A stretch of DNA of 64,000 bases from Halococcus sediminicola (GCF_000755245.1 NZ_BBMP01000007.1:1-64000), one strand, 5' to 3'. Shown: positions 34,438-44,164, counted from the first letter of the stretch. Numbers and translations are program-made. The notes: generated by a model not told the origin, from the letters alone.

Positions 34438-37169
34438 CAGGTGAAGCTACCGAGCCCGGTCTGGGTCTGGCCGGATTTGACCTCATTCCACGAGATGTCG
34501 AGCGCTTCGAGCACGCGCGCGATGGGACCTTTGAGCGTCTTGTCGAGCATCTTCGGCCAGTCGACGGCGAACTCGTCGGGAATCTGGTCGGCGTACTCGA
34601 AGCAGATGACGCCCTTGCCGTCGCTCACGTCGCGCTTGAACGCCCGGTAGAGGTCGTCTTCGGAGATGTCCGGCCGTTCGGACTCGATGCGCTGGAAGAA
34701 GCGGTCGTCCACGCGGTCGAGATAGAGGCGTTTTGGCTTACTCCCGCGCTGGAAGTTCGTTCCCAGCAGGAGATTTGCGTACTTCGCGCCGCGGACCTGT
34801 GCGGTGTCGGTGTCGTAGTTGCCGAGGCGCTTGCCGATGCCGCCGGGTACACCGACCTGTTCGATGTCCACCTCGCCGTCCTCGAACTGTTCGATGACGC
34901 CACGGACGTAGCTCTTGACCTCGTCCAGGTCCACACCGTGGACGATGCGGTCGATCACCTCGTGCTGGACGCGCTTGGTGATGGACGCGATATCAGAGCG
35001 CTTGTACTCGAAGCCCGTGATATCGACGTCGTCGACGTCTTTTCCCTCCTTCCAGACGATGTGACCCGCGTAGCGTTTCTTCTTGCCCGCTTGGAAGAAT
35101 CGGCGGTAGAGCTTCTCGAATTCGATCTCGAAGCGGTGTTCGTCGGCTCCCAACTGCTCGCTGGCGAAGGCGTCGTAGGAGTCGTTGATGTGTGATTCGA
35201 TGGTGCCGGCCTGTTCGATGGCCGACTGTTTGGTGACGTCGCCGCCGAGTTCGAGCATGATGCTGTCGGTGTCACCGTACGCGACCTGATAGTCGAGTTC
35301 GTTCGCGGCGCGCTCGGTGTGCTCGATGACCTCCCGACCGGTCGCGGTCACGGCCGCGCCCATCTCGCGGTCGTAGAGCCGGAAGCGCTCCCAGCCGAGC
35401 ACCCCGTACAGCGAGTTCATGATGACCTTGACGGCGGCCTGCTGGCGGTCGAAACGCTCGTAGGCCCCGCTGCCCGGACTGTGGTCGGCCCGCCGGGCCT
35501 TCTTCTCGTCGCGTTCGGCGAGCAGTTCGTCGACCATCTCCCGGATGATGCCATCGGGATTTTTCCGGAAGTGCGTGCCGTTCGGTGCGTGATACGTTTC
35601 GCTGTCGTAGCGCTCGGGGTCGACTTTCGTCTCCGGACTCGCATTGGTGGTCACCATGCACATCGGGTACAGACTCTTGAGGTCGAGCACCGCCACCATC
35701 TCGCGCACCCCCGTAATGGGGTCGAACACCGCCCCGCCCTCGTAGTCCTCGGCCTCCTGCTGGCCCTTCGACGGGAGCGCGAACTTTCCATGCGCCTCGT
35801 GGAGGACGTACATGTCGACCGTGTCGCCCGGCGTCGTGGCGTCTTCGAGTTTGCACCCCACGAACGAAGCGACCTCCTGCCAGAACGGAATCACGTCCTG
35901 CTGGCGGTCGATCTCGACACAGAGCTCCACGTCTCTGAGATTGTATTCGAGCAGCCGTTCGGGGTTTTCCTCCCAGAGGTCGCCGATCGACCCCGCATAC
36001 CGCTCCTTGCCGACACCGAGTTCGACCTCGCCGACGGCGTCGAGCCGATACGAATCGAGTTCCGAGAACTGCGTGCGCTGGTAGGCGTACAGCAGGTCGA
36101 ACACCACGCGGCCCTTGATGTTTGGACCCTGCCAGTCCGAGCGCCAGACCTCGTTCACCCGTGAGAGGCGGTCGGGATCGAGGTCGAAACCCTCGCAGTC
36201 CGCGCCGCCGAGTTCCTCTAATCTGTCGATGAGGTAGGGTGCGTCGAAGTCGGCGAAGTTCCACCCGGTGAGCACGTCGGGGTCGGTCGTCTCGATGTAG
36301 TCGAGGAACCCGTCGAGCATCGCCTCCTCGCTCTCGTAGCGGTTGACGGTGGCGTCGATCTCCGTCTCGATGCCCTCGTATCCGTCGAGTTCGTCCGGAC
36401 CGATGCCCTCGCTCACCTCGTAGAGCCAGACGGCGTACTCGTCGGTGCGCGAGTCGTGACTCGACAGACAGATGATCGTCTCCTCGCCGTCCTCGGGGAA
36501 GCCAGAGCGGTCGTCGACCTCGATGTCGAAGGTACAGACCCGTGCGTCGGACTCCATCCCGACTGGCTCGACCTCCTCGTGGGGCACGACGAGCGCGTCG
36601 TCGCTCGCGCGGCGTTTCGGCACGCGGACGCCGCTACCGATGTCCTTGTCGATGAGAAAGCGGTTCGGAAAGAGGATGTCCGCCTCGTAGTGGTCGAAGC
36701 GCTCCCGGATCTGGCCGACGTCCCGCGGGGTCTGGCCGAAAATCTTGGTGAGTTCCTCGCCTCGAATGCTCTCGTAGGCGTCGCCGTTTTCGTTCACCTC
36801 TTCCGAGCCAGTGATGCGCTCGTGGTCGAATTCACCCGTGAGATTCGCGGTCGGCGCGTAGAAGTAAGGTCGAAAGCCGTGGACGCGAACGTGTTCGACG
36901 TCGCCTCCCTCGGTGCGCCCGAAGACGTGGATGATCGGTGTTTCGTCTTTTCCCGTGCCCTCGACGGTATAATCGACCTGTGTGACGGCCATCTCAACGG
37001 TGCCGTCGGCGTCGGGGTAGCGCCGCGCGCTCGGGTCGACGAGTTCGGCCTCGCCGCCCCCGTCGCCGGCGACCGTCCGCGCCGCCGCTGCCGCCCCGTC
37101 CGCGTCCTCCGCACTCCCGCCGGCGCGGCCCGCAAGCGTCGCCTGCTCGGTGGACTCCGTCCCGGTCAT
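34437..37169 (-). CDS. polB: Family B DNA polymerase (replicative), intein-free
   Basis: A 910-residue replicative polymerase with 3'-5' exonuclease. The exonuclease motifs are VCTFDIEVDD (Exo I), GWNFADFDAPYL (Exo II) and YNLRDVELC (Exo III). The polymerase motifs are DLKSLYPM (A; the usual SLYPS has become SLYPM), KVIMNSLYGVLGW (B) and YGDTDS (C). The first 40 residues are low in complexity. Many haloarchaeal polymerases carry inteins in these motifs; none is present here. It carries a strong hairpin with a T-run at its 3' end, and the 5' end is divergent from a small membrane gene. Confidence 0.95.
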   Translation of the reverse strand: MTGTESTEQATLAGRAGGSAEDADGAAAAARTVAGDGGGEAELVDPSARRYPDADGTVEMAVTQVDYTVEGTGKDETPIIHVFGRTEGGDVEHVRVHGFRPYFYAPTANLTGEFDHERITGSEEVNENGDAYESIRGEELTKIFGQTPRDVGQIRERFDHYEADILFPNRFLIDKDIGSGVRVPKRRASDDALVVPHEEVEPVGMESDARVCTFDIEVDDRSGFPEDGEETIICLSSHDSRTDEYAVWLYEVSEGIGPDELDGYEGIETEIDATVNRYESEEAMLDGFLDYIETTDPDVLTGWNFADFDAPYLIDRLEELGGADCEGFDLDPDRLSRVNEVWRSDWQGPNIKGRVVFDLLYAYQRTQFSELDSYRLDAVGEVELGVGKERYAGSIGDLWEENPERLLEYNLRDVELCVEIDRQQDVIPFWQEVASFVGCKLEDATTPGDTVDMYVLHEAHGKFALPSKGQQEAEDYEGGAVFDPITGVREMVAVLDLKSLYPMCMVTTNASPETKVDPERYDSETYHAPNGTHFRKNPDGIIREMVDELLAERDEKKARRADHSPGSGAYERFDRQQAAVKVIMNSLYGVLGWERFRLYDREMGAAVTATGREVIEHTERAANELDYQVAYGDTDSIMLELGGDVTKQSAIEQAGTIESHINDSYDAFASEQLGADEHRFEIEFEKLYRRFFQAGKKKRYAGHIVWKEGKDVDDVDITGFEYKRSDIASITKRVQHEVIDRIVHGVDLDEVKSYVRGVIEQFEDGEVDIEQVGVPGGIGKRLGNYDTDTAQVRGAKYANLLLGTNFQRGSKPKRLYLDRVDDRFFQRIESERPDISEDDLYRAFKRDVSDGKGVICFEYADQIPDEFAVDWPKMLDKTLKGPIARVLEALDISWNEVKSGQTQTGLGSFT

Positions 37170-37263
37170 GACCCTCCTTCACCGCCGCCGGTAAAAACAC
37201 CGGCGGTCCGGCGCACGGCGAACCGAAACACGGTTGTTCGGCGCACGACATTGGAACGATGCC

Positions 37264-37575
37264 GTGCTCGATGACCTCCCGGACGGCTCGACCGACCAGT
37301 ACGAACCCGACGAGCCGGACCCCGAAGCCGAGTACACGCCCGACATCCCGTCGGTCTCGATACCCGACACCTCGGATGCCGACGTGCCGCCCGAACTGGC
37401 ACGGGTCTTCTGGAATGTCGTCCTCGCGGCCAATATCGGCCTGTTCGCGGTGGCGCTCGGTCTCATGGTCGGCGTCTTTCAGGGCCAGTGGCGACTCGGC
37501 GGCGGTGCAATCGCGCTCGGGGCCGTGGCGCTACTGCTGGGGTACCGGCGCTACCGGCGCTATCAGAACCGCTAA
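37264..37575 (+). CDS. Small haloarchaeal membrane protein (DUF7322-like)
   Basis: A 103-residue protein preferably starting at GTG 37264 (VLDDLPDGSTDQYEPDEPDP); a TTG start at 37234 would add ten residues. The N-terminal 50 residues are acidic and proline-rich, and two hydrophobic helices follow (VFWNVVLAANIGLFAVALGL, GGGAIALGAVALLLGYRR). Relatives in haloarchaea begin similarly. Function is unknown. It is divergent from polB. Confidence 0.6.
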   Translation: MLDDLPDGSTDQYEPDEPDPEAEYTPDIPSVSIPDTSDADVPPELARVFWNVVLAANIGLFAVALGLMVGVFQGQWRLGGGAIALGAVALLLGYRRYRRYQNR

Positions 37576-37599
37576 CCGCGTGGGCAGCGTAGGGGAGGT

Positions 37600-38019
37600 A
37601 TGCAGACCGTCCGTGACGAGAGCGGCGAGCGCTATCTCCTCGTGAACCATTCGGAAGCGTCGAGTCGCGTGCGTGACCCCACGACCGGCGAGGAGCACAC
37701 CGTCGCCACCGACTCACTCGAAGCCACGGATGAGTCGGCGCTCGATACGGCCGCGCGCGGGATTTCGGAGCCGGTGCGGCGACTGGTGAGTGCCGTCCCC
37801 GATGAGCAGGCGCTCGGATTGCTCCGTGAGATCGATGCGCGCGGGTCGGTCGCGGTTCGTGACCTCCTCGCGTACGACCTCTGTGAGAGCGACCTGCACG
37901 GTCTCTGCGGGGAGTTCCGGGCGGCAGGACTGCTCGAACCGTGCGAGGTGGCCGGCGAACGCGGCTATCGAGTGACGCCCGACGCGAGCGCGGCGCTCGC
38001 GCGACTGCGCGACGACTGA
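37600..38019 (+). CDS. Conserved haloarchaeal winged-helix-like protein
   Basis: A 139-residue soluble protein. The N-terminal 45 residues (MQTVRDESGERYLLVNHSEA) form a small beta domain. The rest has helices ending in a wing-like turn (LLAYDLCESDLHGLCGEFRA, then VAGERGYRVTPDASAALARL), like a winged HTH. It follows the small membrane protein by 24 bases and is probably co-transcribed. Function is unknown; DNA binding is only suggested. Confidence 0.65.
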   Translation: MQTVRDESGERYLLVNHSEASSRVRDPTTGEEHTVATDSLEATDESALDTAARGISEPVRRLVSAVPDEQALGLLREIDARGSVAVRDLLAYDLCESDLHGLCGEFRAAGLLEPCEVAGERGYRVTPDASAALARLRDD

Positions 38020-38024
38020 ATCGA

Positions 38025-38585
38025 TTATCCGCGCGCCGCTTTTCGTCCGTTCAGTCCGAACAGCGCCATCGAGAGACCGGAACTCAGGAGGTTGATGCCG
38101 AAGAGGAGACCGACCGCCCACGCGGCGGTGCTCGGAAAGCCGACGAAGAGCAACATGCCGACGGCGAGCCCGAGCAGACCACTCACGACGACCCACGGCC
38201 AGTTCGAGCGCGGGCGCAGCCCGATACCCATGACGATTTCGAGGAGGCCGTTCAGCACGAACGTGACTGCCAGCACGAGCGTGAGCGTCGCCAGCCCGAA
38301 CACCGGATTCACCAGCAGCGCGATACCGCCGACGATGTACAGCAGCGCCAACAGCGCCTGTGCGAGCGCGCCCGTCCAGCCGCGTGCCGAGAGGACGTGA
38401 ATCCCGTGTGTGATGCCGCCGACGACGAGCAGCGCCCCGAGAAACGCCGAGAGCGCGAGACCCGTCACCAGCGGGAAGACGACGGCGAGAACCCCGAGCA
38501 GCGAGACGACCACGCCGACGCCGACGAGGTAGCGCCACGAGTTCGCGAGCGGTGTCGTCTCTCCTGTATCGGTCGTGATCGACAT
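38025..38585 (-). CDS. HdeD-family (DUF308) membrane protein
   Basis: A 186-residue protein read from ATG 38585 (MSITTDTGETTPLANSWRYL). It has six helices in three repeated pairs, such as LSAFLGALLVVGGITHGIHV and LLYIVGGIALLVNPVFGLAT, as in E. coli HdeD. That protein is linked to acid resistance; the role here is unknown. It is convergent with the preceding gene, only five bases apart. Confidence 0.82.
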   Translation of the reverse strand: MSITTDTGETTPLANSWRYLVGVGVVVSLLGVLAVVFPLVTGLALSAFLGALLVVGGITHGIHVLSARGWTGALAQALLALLYIVGGIALLVNPVFGLATLTLVLAVTFVLNGLLEIVMGIGLRPRSNWPWVVVSGLLGLAVGMLLFVGFPSTAAWAVGLLFGINLLSSGLSMALFGLNGRKAARG

Positions 38586-38669
38586 TTGTACACCCATAGA
38601 TGTCACGCAACCATACATAAAGGCTTGGGCCGGCCGGTCAGTTTAGTAGTGCCCGCGAGATGGTCCAGT

Positions 38670-39767
38670 ATGAAACTCGATCGGGGTGTGCTCGTCGCGG
38701 CCATCGTGGTTTTCGGGGCGCTCTCGTTGCTGGTGGCCCTCCCGCTCGCCCAGTACGTCCTGCTCGCACTGTTGCTCGGCTACGTGCTCCACCCGGTTCA
38801 AAAGCGCCTCGCCCCGCGGGTCGGACCACGGATTTCGGCGGGTGCGCTCATCACCGCGACGGCGCTCGTGATACTGATCCCGCTCGGCGCGGTGATAACC
38901 GTCGCCACACAACAGGCGCTTGAGGTGTATCGGGCCACCCGTGCCGGCCGTCTCGGCATCGAGACCGTCGAACGCTTCCTCCGCGAGCAACTCGGCGTCG
39001 CGATCGACGTCAGTCGGGTGGTGAGTGGGGTCAACCCGAACGAACTGGTCGGCGTGGTCGAACGCGGCGGCGGAACGGCGCTGTTCGGGAGTCTGATGAA
39101 CGTCTTCGGCGGGCTCTCGAACGCCGTGCTCGGTCTCACAGTATTGGTCTTTCTCACCTACTACCTCCTCACCGACGGTACGGCCTCGCTACGCTGGCTG
39201 CGCGGCGTCACCCCGCTGTCCGCGGACGTCTGGGAGGAGTTGGTCGAACGCGTCGACCAGCTCGTGTGGGCCGTGATCGTGGGGAACGTCGCGGTAGCGG
39301 TCGTACAGGGCGTGCTCACCGGCATCGGATTGGTCCTGATCGGCTTCCCGAGCGCCGTCTTCTGGACGGTCGTCACGGTGGTACTCGGACTGTTGCCGCT
39401 CATCGGCGCGTCCATCGTCTGGGTGCCGGCGGCGGCCTATCTGTTGCTCGTCGGTCGCCCCGTCGCCGCCGTATTGTTGTTCGCCTACGGGGCTTCCATC
39501 GTGAGCCTCTCGGACAACTACCTTCGGCCGGTCATCGGCGGGCGCGAGGCGGGTCTCAATCCCGGCCTGTTCGTCCTCGGCATCTCCGGCGGGCTGTTCG
39601 TCTTCGGCTTTCTGGGTGTCTTCTTCGGCCCGGTCGTGCTGGGCACGCTCAAGGTGTTCGTCGAACTGTTCGCCCGCGAGCGCCCGCCGGCCCACGATGC
39701 GAGCGACGATCGACCCGCTTCGGCCGTCGACACGTCGGCTGGCGAGCGAGCGCGTCGCGCCAGTTGA
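38670..39767 (+). CDS. AI-2E family membrane transporter
   Basis: A 365-residue membrane protein starting at ATG 38670 (MKLDRGVLVAAIVVFGALSL). It has seven or eight helices with the typical PF01594 arrangement. A long soluble loop (about residues 90-140: RFLREQLGVAIDVSRVVSGV) precedes a helix cluster with GNVAVAVVQGVLTGIGLVLI. SLSDNYLRPVIGGREAGLNP is the family's diagnostic loop. Members export small molecules or act as Na+/H+ antiporters. It is divergent from the HdeD gene. Confidence 0.87.
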   Translation: MKLDRGVLVAAIVVFGALSLLVALPLAQYVLLALLLGYVLHPVQKRLAPRVGPRISAGALITATALVILIPLGAVITVATQQALEVYRATRAGRLGIETVERFLREQLGVAIDVSRVVSGVNPNELVGVVERGGGTALFGSLMNVFGGLSNAVLGLTVLVFLTYYLLTDGTASLRWLRGVTPLSADVWEELVERVDQLVWAVIVGNVAVAVVQGVLTGIGLVLIGFPSAVFWTVVTVVLGLLPLIGASIVWVPAAAYLLLVGRPVAAVLLFAYGASIVSLSDNYLRPVIGGREAGLNPGLFVLGISGGLFVFGFLGVFFGPVVLGTLKVFVELFARERPPAHDASDDRPASAVDTSAGERARRAS

Positions 39768-40039
39768 CTGCCATCGGGTGAGAATCCCGGTACCGCGGAC
39801 ATCGGTCGCAACCAATACATGAACAGTCATGGCCCACCTCTTTGTCGGATACCGCTCTGGTCCGAAGCGGGAGCACGGTGTGGGGAGGGGACGGATAGTT
39901 CATGGGTCCCTCCACGCCGCGTGTCCTCTGGCATCACCACGCGCTCCGTGCTCCCGACAGCCGCCACGCTGGGGTTGTCGGCTCCGTCTCCCGCCTTCGA
40001 CGACCAAAGAGTCAAGAGCGGACCCCATGAACGATCGAT

Positions 40040-41176
40040 ATGAATGCCGACAGCAGCCACGACGTCATCGTCGTCGGCGTCGGCGGTATGGGCAGCGCGA
40101 CCACCTACCACCTCGCCCGTCGCGGACTCGACGTTCTGGGACTGGAGCGCTACGACATCCCGCACACGATGGGGTCTTCCCACGGCATCACGCGCATCAT
40201 TCGGCGGGCGTACTACGAGCATCCGTCCTACATCCCGCTGGTCGAACGTGCCTACGACCTCTGGGACGACCTCGCGGCGCTGTCGAACAGACCGGTCATC
40301 CACCGCACCGGCTCCATCGACGCCGGCCCGCCCGACGACCCGGTGTTCGAGGGGTCGCTGCGCTCGTGTGAAGAACACGATATCCCCCACGAGGTACTCA
40401 GGGGCGAGGAACTCGGCGAGCGTTTTCCCGGCTACCGACTCCCCGAGGACTACCGCGCGCTCTATCAGGACGACGGCGGGTTCGTCGTGCCCGAACAGGC
40501 CATCATCGCCCACACGCAGGCCGCACAGGCCGAGGGAGCCGAGATACACGCCCGCACGCGGGTCGATGGCTGGACGGAGACATCGAGTGGCGGCGTGCGC
40601 GTCGAGACTGCTCGTGGAACCTACGAAGCCGACAGACTGGTGCTGGCGGCCGGCGCGTGGAACCAGGAACTCGCCGACGCCCTGGAGGGGGTTGCGGTGC
40701 CCGAACGGCAGGTGCTCGCGTGGCTCCAGCCCGAAAGCCCCGACCTGTTCGAACCCGCGAACTTCCCCGTCTGGAACCTCTCGGTGCCCGAAGGACGGTT
40801 CTACGGGCTTCCCGTCTACGACGTGCCCGGCATGAAACTCGGCCGGTATCACCACCGCGACGAGCAGGTCGATCCCGACGACTGGCACCGCGACCCCGAC
40901 GCCGAGGACGAACGCCTCCTCCGGGAGTTCGCCGAGCGCTACTTCCCCGAGGGAGCCGGCCCGACGATGGGTCTCGCCACCTGCATGTTCACCAACTCAC
41001 CGGACGAACACTTCATCCTCGATACGCTGCCCGACCATCCACAGGTGGCCGTCGGGGCCGGCTTCTCGGGCCACGGTTTCAAGTTCGCCAGCGTCGTCGG
41101 CGAGGTGCTCGCCGACCTCGTTACTGGCGGTACCGACCACCCGATCGGGATGTTTCGGCTGGACCGCTTCGAGTGA
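40040..41176 (+). CDS. N-methyltryptophan oxidase/monomeric sarcosine oxidase-like flavoprotein
   Basis: A 378-residue FAD enzyme of the SolA/monomeric sarcosine oxidase family. The FAD fold motif is VVGVGGMGSATTYHLARRGL near the N terminus. The loop GLERYDIPHTMGSSHGITRI is diagnostic of the SoxA/SolA group, and CMFTNSPDEHFILDTLPDHP contains the Cys that usually bears covalent FAD. The enzyme oxidatively demethylates N-methylated amino acids to give formaldehyde and peroxide. The C-terminal VAVGAGFSGHGFKFASVVGE closes the FAD site. It ends one base from the convergent flavin oxidase gene. Confidence 0.85.
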   Translation: MNADSSHDVIVVGVGGMGSATTYHLARRGLDVLGLERYDIPHTMGSSHGITRIIRRAYYEHPSYIPLVERAYDLWDDLAALSNRPVIHRTGSIDAGPPDDPVFEGSLRSCEEHDIPHEVLRGEELGERFPGYRLPEDYRALYQDDGGFVVPEQAIIAHTQAAQAEGAEIHARTRVDGWTETSSGGVRVETARGTYEADRLVLAAGAWNQELADALEGVAVPERQVLAWLQPESPDLFEPANFPVWNLSVPEGRFYGLPVYDVPGMKLGRYHHRDEQVDPDDWHRDPDAEDERLLREFAERYFPEGAGPTMGLATCMFTNSPDEHFILDTLPDHPQVAVGAGFSGHGFKFASVVGEVLADLVTGGTDHPIGMFRLDRFE

Positions 41177-41177
41177 G

Positions 41178-42323
41178 TCAGGCGACGTTCGTCTCCTCTC
41201 GCAGCCCACCCTCCTCGAAGCGGTCGCGGCCCAGAACACCGATATCGACGAGCGATGGCTCGCCGTCGTGAACGATCTCGGCGACGAGCTGCCCGGTCGC
41301 GGGCGCGTGCTGGAAACCATGCCCCGAGAAGCCGGCGGCGACGACCAGCCCCGGCAGCACCTCCTCGATGATGGGATGGTGGTCGGGCGTCACGGCGTAC
41401 AGCCCCGCCCAGCCGCGTTTGACCGTCGTCTCCGGCCCGAAGTGGTCGGTCCAGCCGCTCGCGTTTTCGAGTGCTGTCGTCGCCCAGTCGAAGTCCATCG
41501 TCTTGTCGTAGCCGCCGGGGTCCTGCGTCGGATCGGCGTCGCCGAAGTGGCCGCCGACGATCGCCTGTCCCTCGCGTTCGGGCCGAAAGTACAGCCCCGT
41601 ATCGAGGTCGATCGTGAGGGGTGCGTCCTCCGGGACCGGGATTTCGGGGTTGGCGACGAGGATCTGGCGGCGCTTTGGCTCGATCGGGAGGGAGACGCCC
41701 GCCATCGCGCTCAACTCGCCGGCCCACGCGCCGGCGGCATCGACCACCGCATCAGCCTCGATGCGCTCGTCGGGCGTCTCGACGCCACGCACAGTCCCAC
41801 TGTCGACGAGGACGTCCTCGACGGGCGTCTTCGTCAGCACGGTCACGCCGTCGCCGAGCGCCTGCGAGTACCCCTGCGCCGCGAGGTTCGGGTCGGCGAA
41901 GCCGTCGAGCGGCGAGTAGGTCGCGGCGACGAACTTCTCGGGGTGGATGCCCGGTGCGTACGCGGTCGCCTCGCTCGGGTCGAGATACTCGCTTCGACCA
42001 CCGCGCTCGTTCTGGAGGGCGACGTTCTCCTCGAACCCCGCGGCCGTGTCCGCCTCGCGCGCGAGGAAGAGGTAGCCGGTCTTCCGGTGGGCGATGTCGA
42101 CGCCGAAGCGCTCCTCGAACTCGTTCCAGACGTCGAGGCTCGCCAGCGAGAGGTCGACGTTCACGCGCGTCGCAAACTGCGTCCGGATGCCGCCGGCCGA
42201 GCGCTGCGTGCTCTCGCCGCCGATGCTCCCACTCTCGCACAGCGTCACCTCGATGTCGCGCTCGGCGAGGGCGTGCGCACACGACAGTCCGACGATGCCG
42301 CCGCCGACCACCACTACGTGCAT
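41178..42323 (-). CDS. FAD-dependent D-amino acid/glycine oxidase-like oxidoreductase
   Basis: A 381-residue enzyme of the DAO superfamily. The N terminus MHVVVVGGGIVGLSCAHALA is the FAD-binding loop, and the ribose contact is the acidic residue after ERDIEVTLCESGSIGGESTQ. SAGGIRTQF and the C-terminal VAAGFSGHGFQHAPATGQLV complete the fold. Candidate substrates are glycine, sarcosine or a D-amino acid. The adjacent SolA-like enzyme is convergent, so they are not one operon. Confidence 0.85.
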   Translation of the reverse strand: MHVVVVGGGIVGLSCAHALAERDIEVTLCESGSIGGESTQRSAGGIRTQFATRVNVDLSLASLDVWNEFEERFGVDIAHRKTGYLFLAREADTAAGFEENVALQNERGGRSEYLDPSEATAYAPGIHPEKFVAATYSPLDGFADPNLAAQGYSQALGDGVTVLTKTPVEDVLVDSGTVRGVETPDERIEADAVVDAAGAWAGELSAMAGVSLPIEPKRRQILVANPEIPVPEDAPLTIDLDTGLYFRPEREGQAIVGGHFGDADPTQDPGGYDKTMDFDWATTALENASGWTDHFGPETTVKRGWAGLYAVTPDHHPIIEEVLPGLVVAAGFSGHGFQHAPATGQLVAEIVHDGEPSLVDIGVLGRDRFEEGGLREETNVA

Positions 42324-42381
42324 GGCGACTCCTCACACCACGGTGGCAAAACCTTTTGCTCGCCGTCGGCCCGGTTCGCGT

Positions 42382-42705
42382 TCACTCCGAGAGCGTCCGT
42401 AGCTCCTCGATCTCCGCATCCGACCAGTCGTAGAACGGCTCGTCGATGTCGCGCAGCGTCTCGACGCAGTCGTCGTACCGCTCGCGCGCGTCGGGGGCGT
42501 ACTCGTCGTCGGGATGGGTTCGAATCCACTCGCGGAGTTCGGCGAGCGCCCCCGGCGAGTAGGTGTCGATCTTCCCCTGCTCGGTCAACAGTTCGAGTTT
42601 GCGGTCCTCGTCGCGCAGCGTGCGAAACAGCGCCCACATGGCCGGCACCCAGAGGACACCGATCGACCCGACCATGACGACCCACGCGGCCGTACTGAGC
42701 GCCAT
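42382..42705 (-). CDS. Small single-helix protein following the NSS transporter
   Basis: A 107-residue protein from ATG 42705 (MALSTAAWVVMVGSIGVLWV). The first 30 residues form a transmembrane helix. The rest is acidic and helical (PGALAELREWIRTHPDDEYA). It starts two bases after the NSS transporter stops, on the same strand. Bacterial NSS transporters such as MetP have a small helper (MetS), so a partner role is plausible. No sequence family was recognised. Confidence 0.6.
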   Translation of the reverse strand: MALSTAAWVVMVGSIGVLWVPAMWALFRTLRDEDRKLELLTEQGKIDTYSPGALAELREWIRTHPDDEYAPDARERYDDCVETLRDIDEPFYDWSDAEIEELRTLSE

Positions 42706-42706
42706 C

Positions 42707-44164
42707 TCAGTCACCCCCCGCATCGACGCCGGGTCTCCCGCGCCGGCGCACGGTGCGCATAACGAGTACCGCGCCGACGAGCAACACGGCCATGAGGACG
42801 ACGCCACCCACCGTTTGCATCGTCGAGGCGGCGATGTTCGTCACGAGGTAGTAGGCCATGATGAACACCATGACCACCGGGACGACGTACTTGATGACGG
42901 GGTCCCACCACGACCCGATGTGGACGTCGGCGTTGCGGTTGAGTTCGATGACACGCAGGCGCTCGGGGCCGACCTTCCAGCCGACGGTGCCGATTATCAA
43001 CAGCGTCGCCAGCGGCAGTCCCCAGTTGCCGAACATGAAGTCCATCGTCCCCAGGAAACTCGCCGAGTAGGCGCTCGGGATGCCGAGCAACCAGATGACG
43101 GTGCAGACGGCGAGCACGGTTTGCGTGCGATCGAGTCGCGTCTCCTCGGCGACTGTCGTCACGGCGACCTCGATGATGACGAGCGCGGTCGAGAAAGCCG
43201 CGAAGAAGAAGCCGACGAAGAAGAGGATCGCCCAGATCGAGCCGCCGGCCATCTGCGGGAAGACGCTGACCAGCGAGATGAACGTCAGTTCGGCACCGGC
43301 GGTCGGTTCGAGACCGAACGCGAAGACGACGGGAAAGACCGTGAAGATGGCCAGGAGACCGATGCTCGTGTTGCCGATGGCCGTGAAGATGCCCGCGCCG
43401 AGCGGGATGTCGTCGTTCTTTCTGAGGTAGCTCCCGAAGGTGAGCGCGATGCCCCAGCCGAGACCGGTCGAGAACAGTGCCTGTCCGAGCGCGGCGATCC
43501 ACGTCTGGCCGCGCACGAGGTACTCCCAGTCGGGCGTGAGCGCGAAGGCGAGGCCCTCGGTCGCGCCGGGCAGCGTCAGCCCGCGGACGGCGACCACGAT
43601 CAGGGTGATCACGAGCAGCGGAATCATCCACTTGACGACGCGCTCGATGCCGCGGCGAATCCCGAACAGGAGCACCCCCGCGACGAGCGCGACGGCGAGC
43701 GTGTGCGTCCCGATGGTCAGTAGCGGGGAGGCGGTGAAGGCGTTCCAGAAGGGCACCGACTCGAAGCCGGATTGAGAGAAGGTGAGCAAAAAGGAGTGGA
43801 TGGTGTAGTAGATGACCTGTCCCACGATCGGCATGTAGTACGATGCCAACGCGATCGTCGTGAGGACGACGACGAGTCCGAACCCTTCGGACCACCCACG
43901 ACCGTAGGTCTTCTTGAACGCGCCGATGACGCCCCGTTTGGTGTACGAACCGAGCGCACTCTCGGCCATCAGTCCCGGAACCGCGATGACGAACAGCAGG
44001 ACGATATACGCCAACAGAAAGGCCCCGCCACCGTTTTGACCCGTAGTATACGGCATCCGCCAGATGTTGCCCGACCCGACCATCCCGCCGAGCATCGCCA
44101 TCAGGAACCCGAACCGGGTGCCCCACTCCTCACGGACGGTTTTCGCTCCGGATTCGCTTGCCAT
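42707..44164 (-). CDS. Neurotransmitter:sodium symporter (SNF) family transporter
   Basis: A 485-residue membrane protein with 11-12 helices. The sodium-site loop AMLGGMVGSGNIWRMPYTTG matches the NSS pattern (GxGNxWRFPY), and the ion-binding helix region and C-terminal helices (LLIIGTVGWKVGPERLRVIE) are typical. These symporters import amino acids or related compounds with sodium. A small one-helix protein follows directly. Substrate is unknown. Confidence 0.88.
   Translation of the reverse strand: MASESGAKTVREEWGTRFGFLMAMLGGMVGSGNIWRMPYTTGQNGGGAFLLAYIVLLFVIAVPGLMAESALGSYTKRGVIGAFKKTYGRGWSEGFGLVVVLTTIALASYYMPIVGQVIYYTIHSFLLTFSQSGFESVPFWNAFTASPLLTIGTHTLAVALVAGVLLFGIRRGIERVVKWMIPLLVITLIVVAVRGLTLPGATEGLAFALTPDWEYLVRGQTWIAALGQALFSTGLGWGIALTFGSYLRKNDDIPLGAGIFTAIGNTSIGLLAIFTVFPVVFAFGLEPTAGAELTFISLVSVFPQMAGGSIWAILFFVGFFFAAFSTALVIIEVAVTTVAEETRLDRTQTVLAVCTVIWLLGIPSAYSASFLGTMDFMFGNWGLPLATLLIIGTVGWKVGPERLRVIELNRNADVHIGSWWDPVIKYVVPVVMVFIMAYYLVTNIAASTMQTVGGVVLMAVLLVGAVLVMRTVRRRGRPGVDAGGD

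Noticed and set aside
37941-38669. Long open frame extending upstream of the AI-2E transporter
   Set aside because: The upstream 243 codons are Arg-rich and overlap two better genes on the other strand and frame; the hydrophobic start MKLDRGVLV at 38670 fits the family.
41268-43723. Long plus-strand frames opposite the flavin oxidase and NSS genes
   Set aside because: Arg/Asp-rich antisense shadows caused by high GC; the minus-strand genes have clear motifs.
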